64,000 nucleotides of DNA from Fusarium oxysporum f. sp. lycopersici 4287 (taxonomy: Eukaryota > Ascomycota > Sordariomycetes > Hypocreales > Nectriaceae). How positions within the stretch are numbered: the stretch's first letter is position 1; each line of letters starts with the position of its first letter. Both the position numbers and the translations under genes were made by a program. Of this stretch, positions 33,390-45,113 are shown one piece after another. The notes beneath the pieces are model-generated. The model searched no databases, was not told the DNA's origin, and worked only from the letters and a program-made list of their open reading frames with translations. Location: assembly GCF_000149955.1 (NCBI RefSeq), contig NC_030995.1, positions 1,302,001 to 1,366,000 on the forward strand, in the 5' to 3' direction.

Positions 33390-34846
33390 GATGTTGGATC
33401 CCAAGAGGCTGTTGTAAGGCTATCTCTTTTGCTTCTACGTGTCTTTTTTTATTGGCTTATCTTGTTTTTGTTTGCCTTTTTGGTGTCTCGTTCTTAGTCG
33501 CAAAATGTAATCGAAACCACAATCATGACTTTACGGTGGTCTCAAACAAGTGTATAAGGTACGTCTAGTTGCCAACAACAGATCGCCCATGCTGCGCAGT
33601 ATCTACCTCATCTTGGCAACTGTTAACCCCGTTTAAGACTAAAACTAAAAAATAGCTTCTCATGAACAAGTATTGGATCATTACCATTGACCAAGTTTCC
33701 AATCTACCAACTAATATGTTATTTGCAGTTATCCGGACGTTTCGTGGTATGAAGCCATGGAAGCGACACGGGTTATAGCAAGTGATACTTATGATGACTC
33801 AGAATTCTTTCAGGTTGAGAAGTTGGATTGTTTACATTGAGGGGAGACCATCATGAGTCGTCCGCCGTGCTCAAAAGGGTCCCCAACCTTTATCATGATT
33901 ATACCATATCTTTATAATTTGTTAGTCAGAAGCTCCTTGAGTCTTGATTATCTGACATGCTGTGAATGAATTTGTTTGAAACACCTATTAGCTCATGAAG
34001 CACATCCAACATGAATACAAAATTTTCTTCCTTTTATCATGCTCCCCCGGCTTCTCAACATGGTTGTTACCCCTCATGACAACTCTGACAGTCCATCACC
34101 ACAAAATACCAATCAACGTTAGCATTAGATTCCACTAAGCACGCCTTCTCCATATTCCCACTAGAAACCCCAGGAGCTGGGCAGGTCCAGCCGTGCCAAT
34201 GATACATGAGAACCATCTGTTAGTAGGGGCATTTTAGCACTGACTCGGGGTAACTAGACCGAAAGCTTGCACCCCCACCAGCAACAAAAAAAAAAAGTTG
34301 CTGATATCATTCTCAGGTGAATCCGCATCGCAACAACAGGAGCGCTATGGAGTGCACGTAGCGCTAACAAATGCGGGCTTTTTTAGCCCCTTCAACGGGG
34401 CAATGACGACTTTTGACGTGGGGCAAGTATGGAAATTGCCCCGCGGCGTCGTTGCTTTGGTTTGCTTTGGTGACAGGCACGGCAGTTTGCGGTTGGTGTT
34501 TCTGGATACGTACAGTAGAAGCTTCTCGATCGATGTCTTGATTAGCGAATCAGCTTCTGTGAAAGCTCTTCGGAGCTGCCCATTTAGGCATCATGAGTAC
34601 CTTTTTAGTGTAACAAGTCATTCCTGTTACAGCTATTGTAGATGAGGAGTTGGTGGGGGAGGGAGCCGTCACCACCAGGGTTCTCGATGCGCGAGACATG
34701 GCATTGGAGAAGATTAAGATGTAAATGTGGATATCTATGGCGATAGCAAGTACTGGGTTCTCATCTGGTGTCATAACGCGTCCACGTTTACTAACATTAC
34801 CTTACTCTTGCGTTTCTGGCGGTTGTTGCAGCTACGCAATTCTTCT
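33390..34846. other. Intergenic region and aldo-keto reductase promoter
   Basis: No gene. The distal part is AT-rich. From about 34250 it becomes GC-richer, and CCCCT (stress-response-element-like) motifs occur at 34387-34391 and, close to the TATA box, at 34853-34857. Confidence 0.5.
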
Positions 34847-34852
34847 TATAAA
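34847..34852 (+). promoter_or_regulatory. TATA box of the aldo-keto reductase gene
   Basis: TATAAA lies 117 bp before the ATG at 34964 and is followed by a long CT-rich leader, as in strongly expressed fungal genes. Confidence 0.55.
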
Positions 34853-34963
34853 CCCCTCCACGTCTCCTCTCCCAAGTTGATCTCTCTCTCTTTTCTCTCT
34901 TCCCATTCTCACACTTACACAACCCTCTCACATACCACCCTCACCCAAAAAACAACTGCAATC

Positions 34964-36124
34964 ATGTCTTTCGGTCGAACTGTCACCCTCAACTCGGGCC
35001 ACAAGATGCCCCAGATCGGCTACGGCACCTGGCAGGCTGCCCCCGGTGAGGTCGGCAACGGTGTCTATGAGGCCCTCAAGGCCGGTTACCGTCACCTCGA
35101 TCTTGCCAAGATCTACCAGAACCAGCGTGAGGTCGGCGAGGGTATCAAGAAGGCCCTCAACGACGTCCCCGGCCTTAAGCGTGAGGACATCTTCATCACC
35201 GGCAAGCTCTGGAACAACAAGCACCGCCCTGAGGAGGTTCCCGGTGCTCTTGATGACTCCCTTGAGGAGCTTGGTCTTGACTACCTTGACGTGAGTTTAA
35301 GATTCATTCACTCGTTTCCACGCACAGCTAACCATCGTATCAGCTCTGGCTGATCCACTGGCCCGTTGCCTTCAAGAACGGCCCCGAGCTCTTCCCCCTC
35401 AAGGCCGACGATAAGAACAAGACCGAGCTTGACCAGGGCGTCACCCTGTCCCAGACTTGGGAGGCTGTTACCAAGCTGCCCAAGGAGAAGGTTCGCTCCA
35501 TTGGTGTCTCCAACTTCTCTATTGAGATGGTAAGCTTCTACAATGCCTCACCCCAACTCTTGAACAAACAACTGACCCCCACTAGCTTGAGACCATCATC
35601 AAGGACACCGGTGTCACCCCCGCCATCAACCAAGTCGAGCGCCACCCTCGACTTCCCCAGCCCGAGCTTGTCAAGTACCAGAAGGAGAAGGGTATCTACC
35701 TGACCGCCTACTCTGCCTTCGGCAACAACTCATGGGGCGAGCCTCTCCTCATCAACACCCCCGAGGTCAAGGCTATCGCTGAGCGCCTCAGCAAGTCCAA
35801 GGGTAAGGAGGTCACACCCGCTCAGGTCATCCTCGCCTGGTCCACCCTCGACAACCACATCGTCATCCCCAAGTCCGTTACTCCCGCTCGTATTCGCAGC
35901 AACTTCGAGGAGGTGGAGCTTGACGAGGAGGCTATCAAGGAGCTTGAGAAGTTCGGCGAGAAGCCCCAGCGTTTCAACATCCCCAAGACCTGTAAGTCTC
36001 AATCCACGATCCCAAATACCTGAATTTCTACTAACATTTTCCAGACTCTCCTGACTGGGACATTGATGTTTTCGGCGACGAGAAGGAGAAGACTGCTACC
36101 CACAAGGTGGTTCTTAAGCTGTAG
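34964..36124 (+). CDS. Aldo-keto reductase, glycerol dehydrogenase/aldehyde reductase type (4 exons)
   Basis: Exons 34964-35290, 35344-35529, 35586-35991 and 36045-36124 encode 332 residues, the usual length of this family. The AKR catalytic tetrad is present as D46, Y51, K81 and H114 (LDLAKIY, GKLW, LIHWP). The signatures [10 protein letters not shown] and [12 protein letters not shown] mark the NADP(H)-binding (beta/alpha)8 barrel. Close relatives are fungal NADP+ glycerol dehydrogenases (Gld1/Gcy1-like) and xylose/aldehyde reductases; the exact substrate cannot be read from sequence. Very strong C-ending codon bias, a TATA box and a CT-rich leader indicate high expression. CCCCT motifs upstream fit stress-responsive control. 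Confidence 0.93.
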
Positions 36125-36299
36125 AGGCTTTTATGATACCAAGTTATGATGTATGACGACATAGAATAGATCAGTTAAAAGGTTGGGCGGATGAAAACTT
36201 GACCATAGAAAAATATTACAAAAATTAATGATCATCATCTCTCCCTCTTATAATACAGTGCTTACACCCTGACAACTGCCGAGCGAATTATCGTGTTTC

Positions 36300-36300
<1 letters not shown>

Positions 36301-36336
<36 letters not shown>
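36301..36336. repeat. 36-nt homopolymer T tract
   Basis: An uninterrupted T36 lies between the convergent aldo-keto reductase and Met8 genes. It is a mononucleotide microsatellite. I saw no retroelement body or target-site duplication that would make it a poly(A) tail of an insertion. Confidence 0.85.
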
Positions 36337-36337
<1 letters not shown>

Positions 36338-36647
36338 ACATCAACTGCCGATATGTCTCGGGATCGGCCATCCACATGTCTGAGCAATTCAAAGGATTTG
36401 TAAATACGACAATTTAGAATGAAGAGTATGTCCCCAACAAATAATACCGCAACTGGTGAACTGTTCTGAAACCGCCATTTCCATACCAAATAATGCTATG
36501 ACAGCGTCTTCCCCATCTACAATACGTAGTCAAAATGTTCCAAACCATATATGCACCTTGTCCCAAATAAATTGTATACATCGTAGTGTTCTCCGTGTCT
36601 TGCGCCATCGTTTAGTAGATATTGCCTGCTGTATGTGTTGTCGGTAT

Positions 36648-37717
36648 CTAGGCGCCGACACTGAAGCCGAATGAGCCGTCAAAGACGTCGAGTTTCTTGA
36701 CGTCGGTGCCTCCCCGGAGAGCTAGCAGAACGTCCATCGCAGGGACTTTGTTGGCAGGATAAAACAGAAGGAGATTGTCCATATCTTCGTCTGTGAGGCC
36801 GCACATCTCGTCCCACTTGTAGGTATCGCTAACTTTGGACATCCTATTATCGGGATTGTCAGTATAGTCTGCGTGAGGGGCCTCATGGAACTGACCAGAG
36901 CATTCGTTTGGGTCCATCCTCAGGCTTGGGGGCCATTTTTCTTAACCTTAGTCGTAGTTCACCGATAGTCTCGATGGCATTACCAGCATTCTTGGGTAGT
37001 TGCTTGGCGATGAATTGCCGAATGGCCGCCGCCAACCTGGGTCCCTTGCCGTTGGTGCTGACCATAATCTGGAGGGGACCATCACGATGGATACTGCCGA
37101 AATAGAAATCGCATTCTGGTGGTACGTCGGCGATGTTGGCGGGAATCCTTCGCTCCTTGCAAAGCTTCCAAATGACGGTCGAGGCGGCGGGGTCGTCGAT
37201 AGCGACCAGAACCATGCTGGCTCCGTCTAAATCTTCGGGCTCGAATACTCGGTCGACGTGGGCGACTTGGCCTTCGCTAACTCGGTAGGCGACTTCATCA
37301 TTGAGGCCGGACTTGGGGCACACGACAGTGACGTTGGCATCGGCGTTGAGGCAGTTTAAGATTCTACCAGCAGCGACCTAAAGAGAATTGTCAGGTAAGA
37401 TGAATCATTGATTCCACGGTAGTTTGTGATTGATGAGCGCATCAAACATCAAAGTCCGAGGCTCGGCGCATGTGATGATGATCCAGACGTACCTCACCAC
37501 CGCCGACAACAAGCACCTTCTTGTGCTTGATTTGCCATGCTAAGATCAAACTGCCTCCAGGCTGCACGGGAGGGTAAGTCTTTGCCATTGCGACTGAAGC
37601 AGAGGAGGAGGAAGCAGAAGCAGAAGTAGATTCAGAGGAGGGTGTAGAAGAGGCGGGAGGAGATGCCGGAGATGCCAGCGCCGGCTGGGCTGATACTGGC
37701 TTCTGAATGGGGGTCAT
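36648..37717 (-). CDS. MET8: Siroheme synthase Met8: precorrin-2 dehydrogenase/ferrochelatase (3 exons)
   Basis: Exons 37717-37493, 37377-36896 and 36843-36648 give 300 residues. Met8 oxidises precorrin-2 with NAD+ and inserts iron to make siroheme for sulfite and nitrite reductases. An Ala/Ser/Pro-rich extension (about residues 5-45) precedes GGSLILAWQIKHKKVLVVGGGEVAAGRI, the Rossmann motif split by intron 1 right after GGGE. Later blocks are NIADVPPECDFYFGSIHRDG, VSTNGKGPRLAA and IRQFIAKQLP, all typical of the family, and a C-terminal helical part with a TWE-like DTYKWDEM segment. It shares a 525-bp upstream region with the divergent Vac1 gene. Confidence 0.92.
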
Positions 37718-38242
37718 TTTTCCCCATCAGCTAAAGTCAGGGACGGTAAGTAAAGGTGACAATGGTTGACTCTTATCGAAGCTGCAGGGGTTATGATAAG
37801 ACACGAAGGCTCAAGGGGGCAAGAAAACTTCTGAACCGAAGCCAGAGAGTCAAAATTAGCTACTCTATGAGCGCAATATTCTAGAGTGTAACCTGCCTCG
37901 ATATTTTTGTCGTACAAGATAAAGGTCCCAAGTTTTTCTTGCCCCATGAGACGGGGAACGGGAGGAAGCGAATAAGAGCTAACTTTATTTGGTATAGAAT
38001 GACGCATGCTATAAGTGTACTTGGTTCACCGCCTTTGGAGCTCCGAGCCCAAGGTACCTCTTTATCTGGCATGAGCACCAAGCCACTGGGAGCAGTACCT
38101 TGCCAGGCTATCCTGTATCCCCTCAATCCATCATCTTACTTCCAACATCCCCCCGTGGAGCAGCTCGAGATAGAGCCCGACCAGCTACGGTCGCACTCTC
38201 TTTCTCTTTGATTTTGTCTTCTCATTTCGAAACCTCTTCATC
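37718..38242. promoter_or_regulatory. Bidirectional promoter region of MET8 and VAC1
   Basis: 525 bp between two divergent start codons with no gene inside. No obvious TATA box for either side, consistent with housekeeping genes. Confidence 0.5.
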
Positions 38243-40337
38243 ATGTCGGGCCGCAAATTGGGCGGCGGCCGTGTCCTAGGCAGCGGCAGGGGCCTTGCTC
38301 CCCCGACACCTCCGATTACGAATGCGCCTCGAGTAGCAAGTCCATTAGCAGCGTCCGAAAGCAGCATATCGATAGCTTCATCGTCGATATCCCCGCCTGT
38401 TAGTGGTATCTCACCAGATCTCCCGAGTCAGGACATTGGAAATAGCATCAGCGTTGGTGCTCAAGGGAAAGGCCCTGCTGATGGCGCACTTGTCTGCCCA
38501 ATATGCAACGAAGAGATGGTAAATTATGATGATATCTACCTTGAATGCTGTTTGTTAAATACTGTGCCCATAGATGACCCTTCTTCAACTCAACCGACAT
38601 ATCGACGACAACCACCAAGAATTACCAGAGGAGGAGCAGGATGAGGTCAAGACGTGGTTTGATAAGCAGGTTCTCAAGGCCAAACGATTTCAGCCTCTCT
38701 CCCTCATCAACCAGAAACTACGCGGTCTCGATGTTTTTGAATCAAACGAATCCCTCCCTGTTTCCGCGCCATCTAATGCTGCTGGAAAGAACCCTCTCGA
38801 AGGCCCAGTTGACCCCGACGAACTTATTACACGACATCATTGGCAACGGTCTACAAGTTACGATCTTTGTACAGATCCGACGTGCGGAAGAAGTCTGGGA
38901 CCTTTGAATGGAAGCATAAACTGCCGACATTGTGGACGATTATTCTGCGAGGAACATACCATGTACCAAATGAAATTGAGTCGAAGCGCAAAACATGAAC
39001 CGGTTCGAGGCTACTGGGCACGAGTATGCGAGACATGCTTTAAATCAAGAGAAGGATATAATGATCACCAAGGTGTATTGACGGACCACACTAACGCATT
39101 CGTGGAAATAAGAAGGAAAAAGGTTGAGCGACAGAATTTAGAAATTTCGCGGCTCGAAAAACGATTAACAAAACTCACAAAATTACTAGCGAACCCTCCC
39201 GAAAAACTTACACAATCCAATGGCTCCTTGCTAGGCCCAGTCACATCATTAGCAGGACAAAAGAACCCTCGGAAGCTCATCGAACAGTCTGTTGTTACAT
39301 GGGAAGAAGATGCTACCGTCTCGAAATGCCCTTTTTGCCAGCAGGAATTTGGCTCTTGGACGTTTAGAAGGCACCATTGCCGTATATGTGGTCGCGTCGT
39401 CTGTGGAGACCCGCAAACAGGATGTTCTTCTGAAGTTGGTCTGAATGTGTCGAGCGAAACTAATGGTGCAACAAAAGCGCCTTCGGGGACCGAAAAGCCC
39501 CTGTCAGTAACTGGTGACGGGCAAGTTGGGATAGACATTCGGATGTGTCGTGATTGCAAGCACACGATCTTCTCCGCTCGTGACTTTGCAGCTTCGTTAC
39601 AGCACAAGCCAGCAGATCAACGAGCATACGAAACCTTGAGGCAGTTTGAGCGTGGAATCCAGCAACTTCTACCATCTTTTCATCGAGCTTTACTGAATCT
39701 ACAACCGGAGAAAAAGGAGAGCGGAGAAATTGATCTCAACAAGCCACCTCCTACACATGCACAGATTCAGGAAGCGGCCAAGATTCGCAAGCGTTTGGTT
39801 GATAGCTTTGGAAAATATGGCATTGCTGCGAAGCGCCTGCGCGATCTTCCAACCGAGAGCCCAACACAACGACGTCTTCAAATGGCGATATATACATACG
39901 CTAGTGGTTTTCTTCATACAAATATGCTTCCTCTAAAGAGCCTCCCTCAGCTGCTCCGCTCACGCTCATCTGCATCATCTTCTACAGCAGTCTCTACTTC
40001 ACGACTTCTCGCTTCCCATCACCACTCCGGATCGAGTTTACGACACTCAGAGTTAGCTGACGAGACATCATCGCAAGCACCTAGTGAAGGGAGTACAGTT
40101 GTTAGTCAGCTCGAGGCGGAGGAAAAGGAGCTTCGTGAGCGACTCGTTGTCTTGGAAGAGCAGCGCTTCATGGTTGAGGCTATGGTCAAGACTGCCCAGG
40201 GTTCAAGACGCTTTGAAGAAGTGAGCGCTCTGTCAAGGAACGTAGACGAGCTTGATGCTGAGATCAAGGTCCTGAGGAACAAAGTTGGGGGTGTAGAGGA
40301 GAGATGGGAAGGGGTATATCGCAACGGCGTCGCATGA
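38243..40337 (+). CDS. VAC1: Vac1/Pep7-type FYVE-domain vesicle tethering protein (2 exons)
   Basis: Exons 38243-38518 and 38574-40337 (55-nt intron) give 679 residues. Order of parts: a low-complexity N-terminus; a C2H2 finger split by the intron (C85, C88, H101, H106); a first FYVE-like zinc site (about 190-247, CTDPTCG..CRHCGRLFC..CETC); a coiled segment; a canonical FYVE domain with RRHHCR (357-362) and CGRVVCG; then a C-terminal part with coiled coils, including a Rab-binding-like helix near the end. FYVE domains bind PI3P. Yeast Pep7/Vac1 and rabenosyn-5 link Rab5-type GTPases, Vps45 and PI3P in Golgi-to-endosome transport. The double FYVE plus C2H2 layout supports this identity over other FYVE proteins. 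Confidence 0.92.
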
Positions 40338-40943
40338 ACATGCCATCAAATTTTCGGCAAGATCGCCCTGGGTATTGGAGCTAAACTGGACAAGCCGTCT
40401 GCTTGTTGTATATATCACATGGCATTGCATGGCGTTTGGAGTTTTGAATTGGGCGACACTGGAGTTCTACTGAGACACGTAAAGTCTGCCCAGTCTCTTA
40501 TCACATAACTTATATTCACCAGAGTGAAAGCACCCCGTCAATGAATATTCTTCATGTCATATATTATACACCATTACTCGTCAAGGACGCTATCTAGCCA
40601 ACTTCTCCTCCCCTTTCCTCTTTTATGCTCACTCCTTCTCGTCCAGAAATAAAGGTATAAGTAGTCGTCCAATCTTCGGTTCTCGTAGACAAAACGATAA
40701 AGTGACAAAAAGCTTGAAACAGTAATGGAGATATAAACAGAAAGGTATAGAGCCCTTGGCAATAAGTAAGAAAACGCCCATTGTTCTAATCCACCACGAG
40801 CAGGGGTGCTTTTCGGGCTCAGCGGGTATCAAAAGCACCGTGTACAAATAAACACAGAATCGTACAGAAAGTGTAGTCGTTACAGTCTGCAATAGGCACA
40901 ACCCGATGTGTGCTGTGCAGTCGAGGAATCAAAGAACTTAGCA
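40338..40943. other. Spacer between convergent VAC1 and MBP1 genes
   Basis: It holds 3' regions only. The short frames here have no protein-like features. Confidence 0.5.
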
Positions 40944-43467
40944 TCAGTGCACAACACCTTCGACGCCGCCGAGGAAGCGTCTCACACGGTTAATTTCGAG
41001 CTCCTCGTGTTCGCTTTCCACGGCTTTGAGTAGACCGTCAATTACAGCGTCCACCTCGTCTTCTTGGACTCCCGTGCATAGCGCCACTACACGACGGTAC
41101 TTGACTTCGACATCGCGACTCCGTCCTTTTAGGGCCGCGACCATCTTTCGAGTCATATCGCGACGTCCCTCAACGGCACGAATACGGGCACGTAGAACTG
41201 CTGCTGAGGGCAGGAGACCCTCACCACCGAAACCGCCGCCCGAGGTATCATCAGCGGCTTCGAGCATAGCAGATAGCTCTGTTTCCCATGAAGATGAGGG
41301 GTTGGGCTGTGATGCTCTAGACTGTTCTTGCATAAGACGGACTTGCTCATCTTCACGTGCGTGTGATAGATTGGCGACCTTTTGCCTAGCTAATTGTTGC
41401 TTCTTCAGTGTCGCGCTCAGGTGCTCGAAAGTTCGTCGGGCTTCGCCAAGTTGTGTTGACGTCGTGCGGAGAGTGGTATGAAGAGTGTCGAGAGAAGCTT
41501 GTTTAGCCTTCATCTCGGTTTGGAAAGCTGAGCCTGTTTCTGATAATAGGTGAGAGATGGCTGTTCTGATTAGCAATGAACTGATGGATTCTCGAGTTGT
41601 GGTCGACTTACAGGCTACTATCTCATCACTGCTCTCACGACTGCGTTGATTCGTCCCTGTCACGCCATTCTTATCCACATTGACTTCGCCGTTCGTTTTG
41701 TCCTCAACATTCTCACTACCAATGCCAAAGTCAAGGGGGCGCAAACCAACACGGTTGGCGATATTCGGATCGGCGCCGACCTCTAATAGTTGTGAAATAA
41801 TACTGCGGTTTCCGATTCGAGATGCAATGTTCAGGGCCGTGTCGCCAACACTATCTTGAGCATTGACTATCTCACTCATGAAGCGAGCGATTCCCATTTT
41901 TGGATTGGCCGACTGCGAGCCGCTGGGCCCATTCCCATTGGTAGCCTGACTATTAGGTGCGCTACCTTGCCTTACAACCCACTCCAGAAGACTTTCAAGG
42001 TAATACCGGCTTGCAGCATTGCGTCCCTTGACAGCGCTCGTCACAGCAATGTGATGAAGCACCGTCCGTCCCTTGTGGTCCCGAGCCTCTATGGTGCTGC
42101 CCAAAACCTCGAGGAGGTCAGGAAACGAGTTATGATCCTGTGAATTTGTGACTAAACATGCCCTCATCAGGGCTGTTTCGCCGGAAGCATTTACGCGGGA
42201 CGGGGAAGCGCCAGCAGCGATGAGAGCACGGAGCAGAGGCATACGGGCGAGTGTAGCAGCCCAGTGGAGGGCAGTGTGGCTTTGCAAGTCGATGGGCATA
42301 TCCAATTCCTTTGGGGTGTAACTTCGAAGCATGTCATGCTTCGTAGGATCGGTGCCAGGAGCTTCCAGAAACAAGCTCATCAGCATGTTTCGCTTCATCT
42401 CAACCTCTGGGGACATCTCGTAAGGGAGAGGCGCCAGGGGTCCACTGCCCTCGTCCACCGGCGAGCCATCCTGCATAGTATTTTGGGTGTAGATAAAAGA
42501 CTCGTTTGGTTCCGTTGGTGATCCAGGGAAGGCCGCTGCATACATGTCCATATTTTGCCCATATCCGCTAAAGCTATCGCCTGGCGTCATGGTCACTCGT
42601 TGGCGTTTTCGAGGAGGCTCTGTCTCGTTAATCTGAACTGAGTTGTTAATCTGTTGCGTCGAGTATGCTGAATCAATTTGTTGTCCATAATCAGAGGCAA
42701 AGCTCTGTTGAGAGTTGCTAGGGAAATCGTCTCCGTTCTGCATGGATGCTTGGCGGCTAAAGGAGGGTGCTCTCGAAGGGCCATTGCGGCTTCGAGGGCC
42801 TGGTGAATCGAAGCGAGCTTTGCTGATGGCGGCGACGGCATGTGAGGCAGTAGTCGAGATGTTCTTGAAGAATGTCCCACTTAGACCATTAGGTCTTCCG
42901 TCCGTACTTTGATTATACAGTCGTTTCCTCTGTGCGGCCATAGCTTGTTCCTTGGTTGGTGTGTTAAAATCACCTCGACCAGCAACACCTCCGTCTTGAC
43001 CCATGTCGTAGGTCAAGAGTGGTCGTAAAAGCTCCTCAACGCCGTATTGACGGCAAACTTGGACACCTCGATCGAATTTTATCCAAGTACCTTGATACTT
43101 TCCATAACCGCCTTGAACTTTTTCGTGCTCGCCCGTCTGGATTTCTTTCTCGAGAATCTTGGTGCGCTTCCCCTTATCTACCCCGGCAACTTTCAAGATC
43201 TGGGTCGCATTGAGCCATGAGTCGTTGCGACGGCGCATCACGGCGACATTGTTGACCTCCATCTCGTATACATCGACGCCAGAATACGATGCCTATATCA
43301 GACGATTGTTAGCAGAGAGAGTAGTATAGTTTTTGGGCGTTGCATACCGAGTAGATGGTAGCACCTTCGGAGTCACCATTGTAACCTCTGAAGGAGTTAC
43401 CCACACCAGATTGCGATTGTTGGCTCATGCTGAATGATTGTTGAGATGATTGCGATGCTGACGGCAT
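40944..43467 (-). CDS. MBP1: Mbp1/Res-type APSES transcription factor with ankyrin repeats (3 exons)
   Basis: Exons 43467-43348, 43292-41612 and 41560-40944 give 805 residues. The N-terminal APSES/KilA-N DNA-binding domain (about 43-135) has ATIYS..YSGVDVYEMEVN, VMRRRNDSWLNATQIL and GTWIKFDRGVQVCRQY. A disordered region carries a PPRKRQR nuclear signal (about 266-272). Ankyrin repeats (about 370-565) follow (TALHWAATLARMPLLRALI, GETALMRACL, DTALNIASRIGN), then a C-terminal coiled coil for partner binding. By homology it is the DNA-binding subunit of the MBF complex, which controls G1/S genes through ACGCG-type sites. The second intron (51 nt) is in frame and stop-free; splicing from GTAAGT to AACAG gives EIVASISHLLSETG, the expected family sequence. 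A second in-frame ATG lies 13 codons after the first. Confidence 0.93.
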
Positions 43468-45113
43468 CTCGTATTATAGGTGATTACTCGCAGCGTGATA
43501 TTAACACTGTCTCAGCTGAAAGGTTTTTTCGAGGTGGATTGATGAAGAGCGTAGTAGCATCACAGCACCAATCAGTGCCACAAGAACAAGTCGAAGGGTA
43601 TGTACAATCAGCAGGGAAACGCGCAAAGTTTGAAACAAGAGGTCGATGTGGCCGGCCAGTATGATAGGATACAGTATTTTAAAAGTGCCGTACGAGGCTA
43701 AAGGCAGTTGTCCGGGCTCGCTCATGCGCTTCGTCGTCGGAGTTTCAGTCGTTTTGTGCGCCTAAAAACTGGGTGGTTGCAGAATGAAGATGGAGTTGAG
43801 ACGAAATGAGTAGCTCGAGATAGTGTAGTGGGCGGGCCACGGCGGAGTTGTGCAAGTGATTGGACGTGAGGTGCAGGTGAACTGGCCCAGGGTCTCAGGT
43901 ACCTGGAAGATGCCCCAGAGACGAGCGGGGAGTGCGCTGACAACCAATGCTTTAGCGGGTTCTGCGTAATGAGCCGCCTGTAGCTTAGTTGGCCCGGTGA
44001 AAGACCTCCACTATAGCTGCTTTCAATTAAATTCGTGTACGAGAGCGAGGTGAGGATGAAAGCAAAGAAAAAGATGAAGATTGCAGGTGTGTTTGCAGAG
44101 GAAAGTTGCCCAGAAGGTGCTAATGCAGGTTACCTCTGTACCTGATAAATACCTGGGGATAAATTGGCTTTGGTGGAGGCAATTAAATGTACCATCATCA
44201 ACCGTGCTAAGCTTATGCACGTCAAAGTGACTTGTTAGGTTGTGCTCACTTGCAGCAAGTTCCCGATCCCTCGGCTGATGAGCGTGAACGGGGAGAGAAA
44301 AAAAGATGCGTTCAATTAATCGAGACGTGTCTGTTTCGTGCTCGGTCGCGCCCTTGGACGTGTCTCGCGCGTAAAGCGCGTAAAGGCCGTGAACGCACGA
44401 GCCAAGCCTCGCGAAGATTAATGTACTCATCTTGAGGCCCGCTAACATTGTAACTTGGCCTGTTGCAGTGACTATGTCTTTGTTGTTTCCGATCAGGCCA
44501 TTGGCTGCTAAAGAATTTGTGCAAGTACACGAAGCTTATGGCCATCAATTCTCAGGCCACGCGCGGATTGTCAAGGCCACTAATGCAACCACTTGTTGAT
44601 GGCCGTCATAACTTGGCCACTCTTTGTTTCAGTGCATAACACAACAGTTACTTCCTTGGATGTGAATTGCATAGATCGTTCAGTTCCATTCGCACTGTTG
44701 AAACAGAGTTATGCAATGCCATCAATGACGTGGGGTGCATCTTTCAAGCTCTCGCTGCTAGAGCACAAGTATCTCCAGGCGACTTCTTACCCCTGCCATC
44801 GTGATGGTTCACTGATACGACTGAGACACATCGCCTTCGGCCTCCAGTCCATGCCTTTGGAGTAAATCACATCGTCGCAGATATATCAGATCCAGTTCAC
44901 TGCCTTTCTATCTGCTATAAATGTTCGAGCTCTCGGACGCTTGAACCCACTGCCCGAAGATCTACCGTAGAAACGAAAATTATACCATCGTAGATATCCG
45001 AATGCTTCAATATCATTTCAAGACCCAATCTTGAGCCTTTGCAATTGGCAATTAAAATTCTTTCACGGGGCCTTGCGCCTCTCTTCCTGTCTCTTGCCCT
45101 TATTACGGTCGCC
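43468..45113. other. Divergent intergenic region between MBP1 and the LYR gene
   Basis: 1.65 kb with no supported gene. A minus-strand frame at 44023-44448 lacks features. A tandem 9-bp repeat sits at 44367-44384. The part just before the LYR gene is TATA-less. Confidence 0.5.
44367..44384. repeat. Perfect tandem duplication of GCGCGTAAA
   Basis: Two adjacent copies of GCGCGTAAA (44367-44375, 44376-44384), about 900 bp upstream of MBP1 and about 730 bp upstream of the LYR gene. The GCGCG core resembles MBF/E2F-type sites. A regulatory role is inference. Confidence 0.4.

Noticed and set aside
34928..36002. Long minus-strand frames over the aldo-keto reductase gene
   Set aside because: Same codon-bias effect as for UGD; the true gene is on the plus strand with four exons and intact catalytic residues.
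36301..36336. T36 tract as a retrotransposon poly(A) tail
   Set aside because: I see no retroelement coding sequence or target-site duplication next to it.
44340..44400. Possible tRNA-like GC-rich segment near the GCGCGTAAA repeat
   Set aside because: No GTTCRA T-loop box and no cloverleaf pairing that I could draw.
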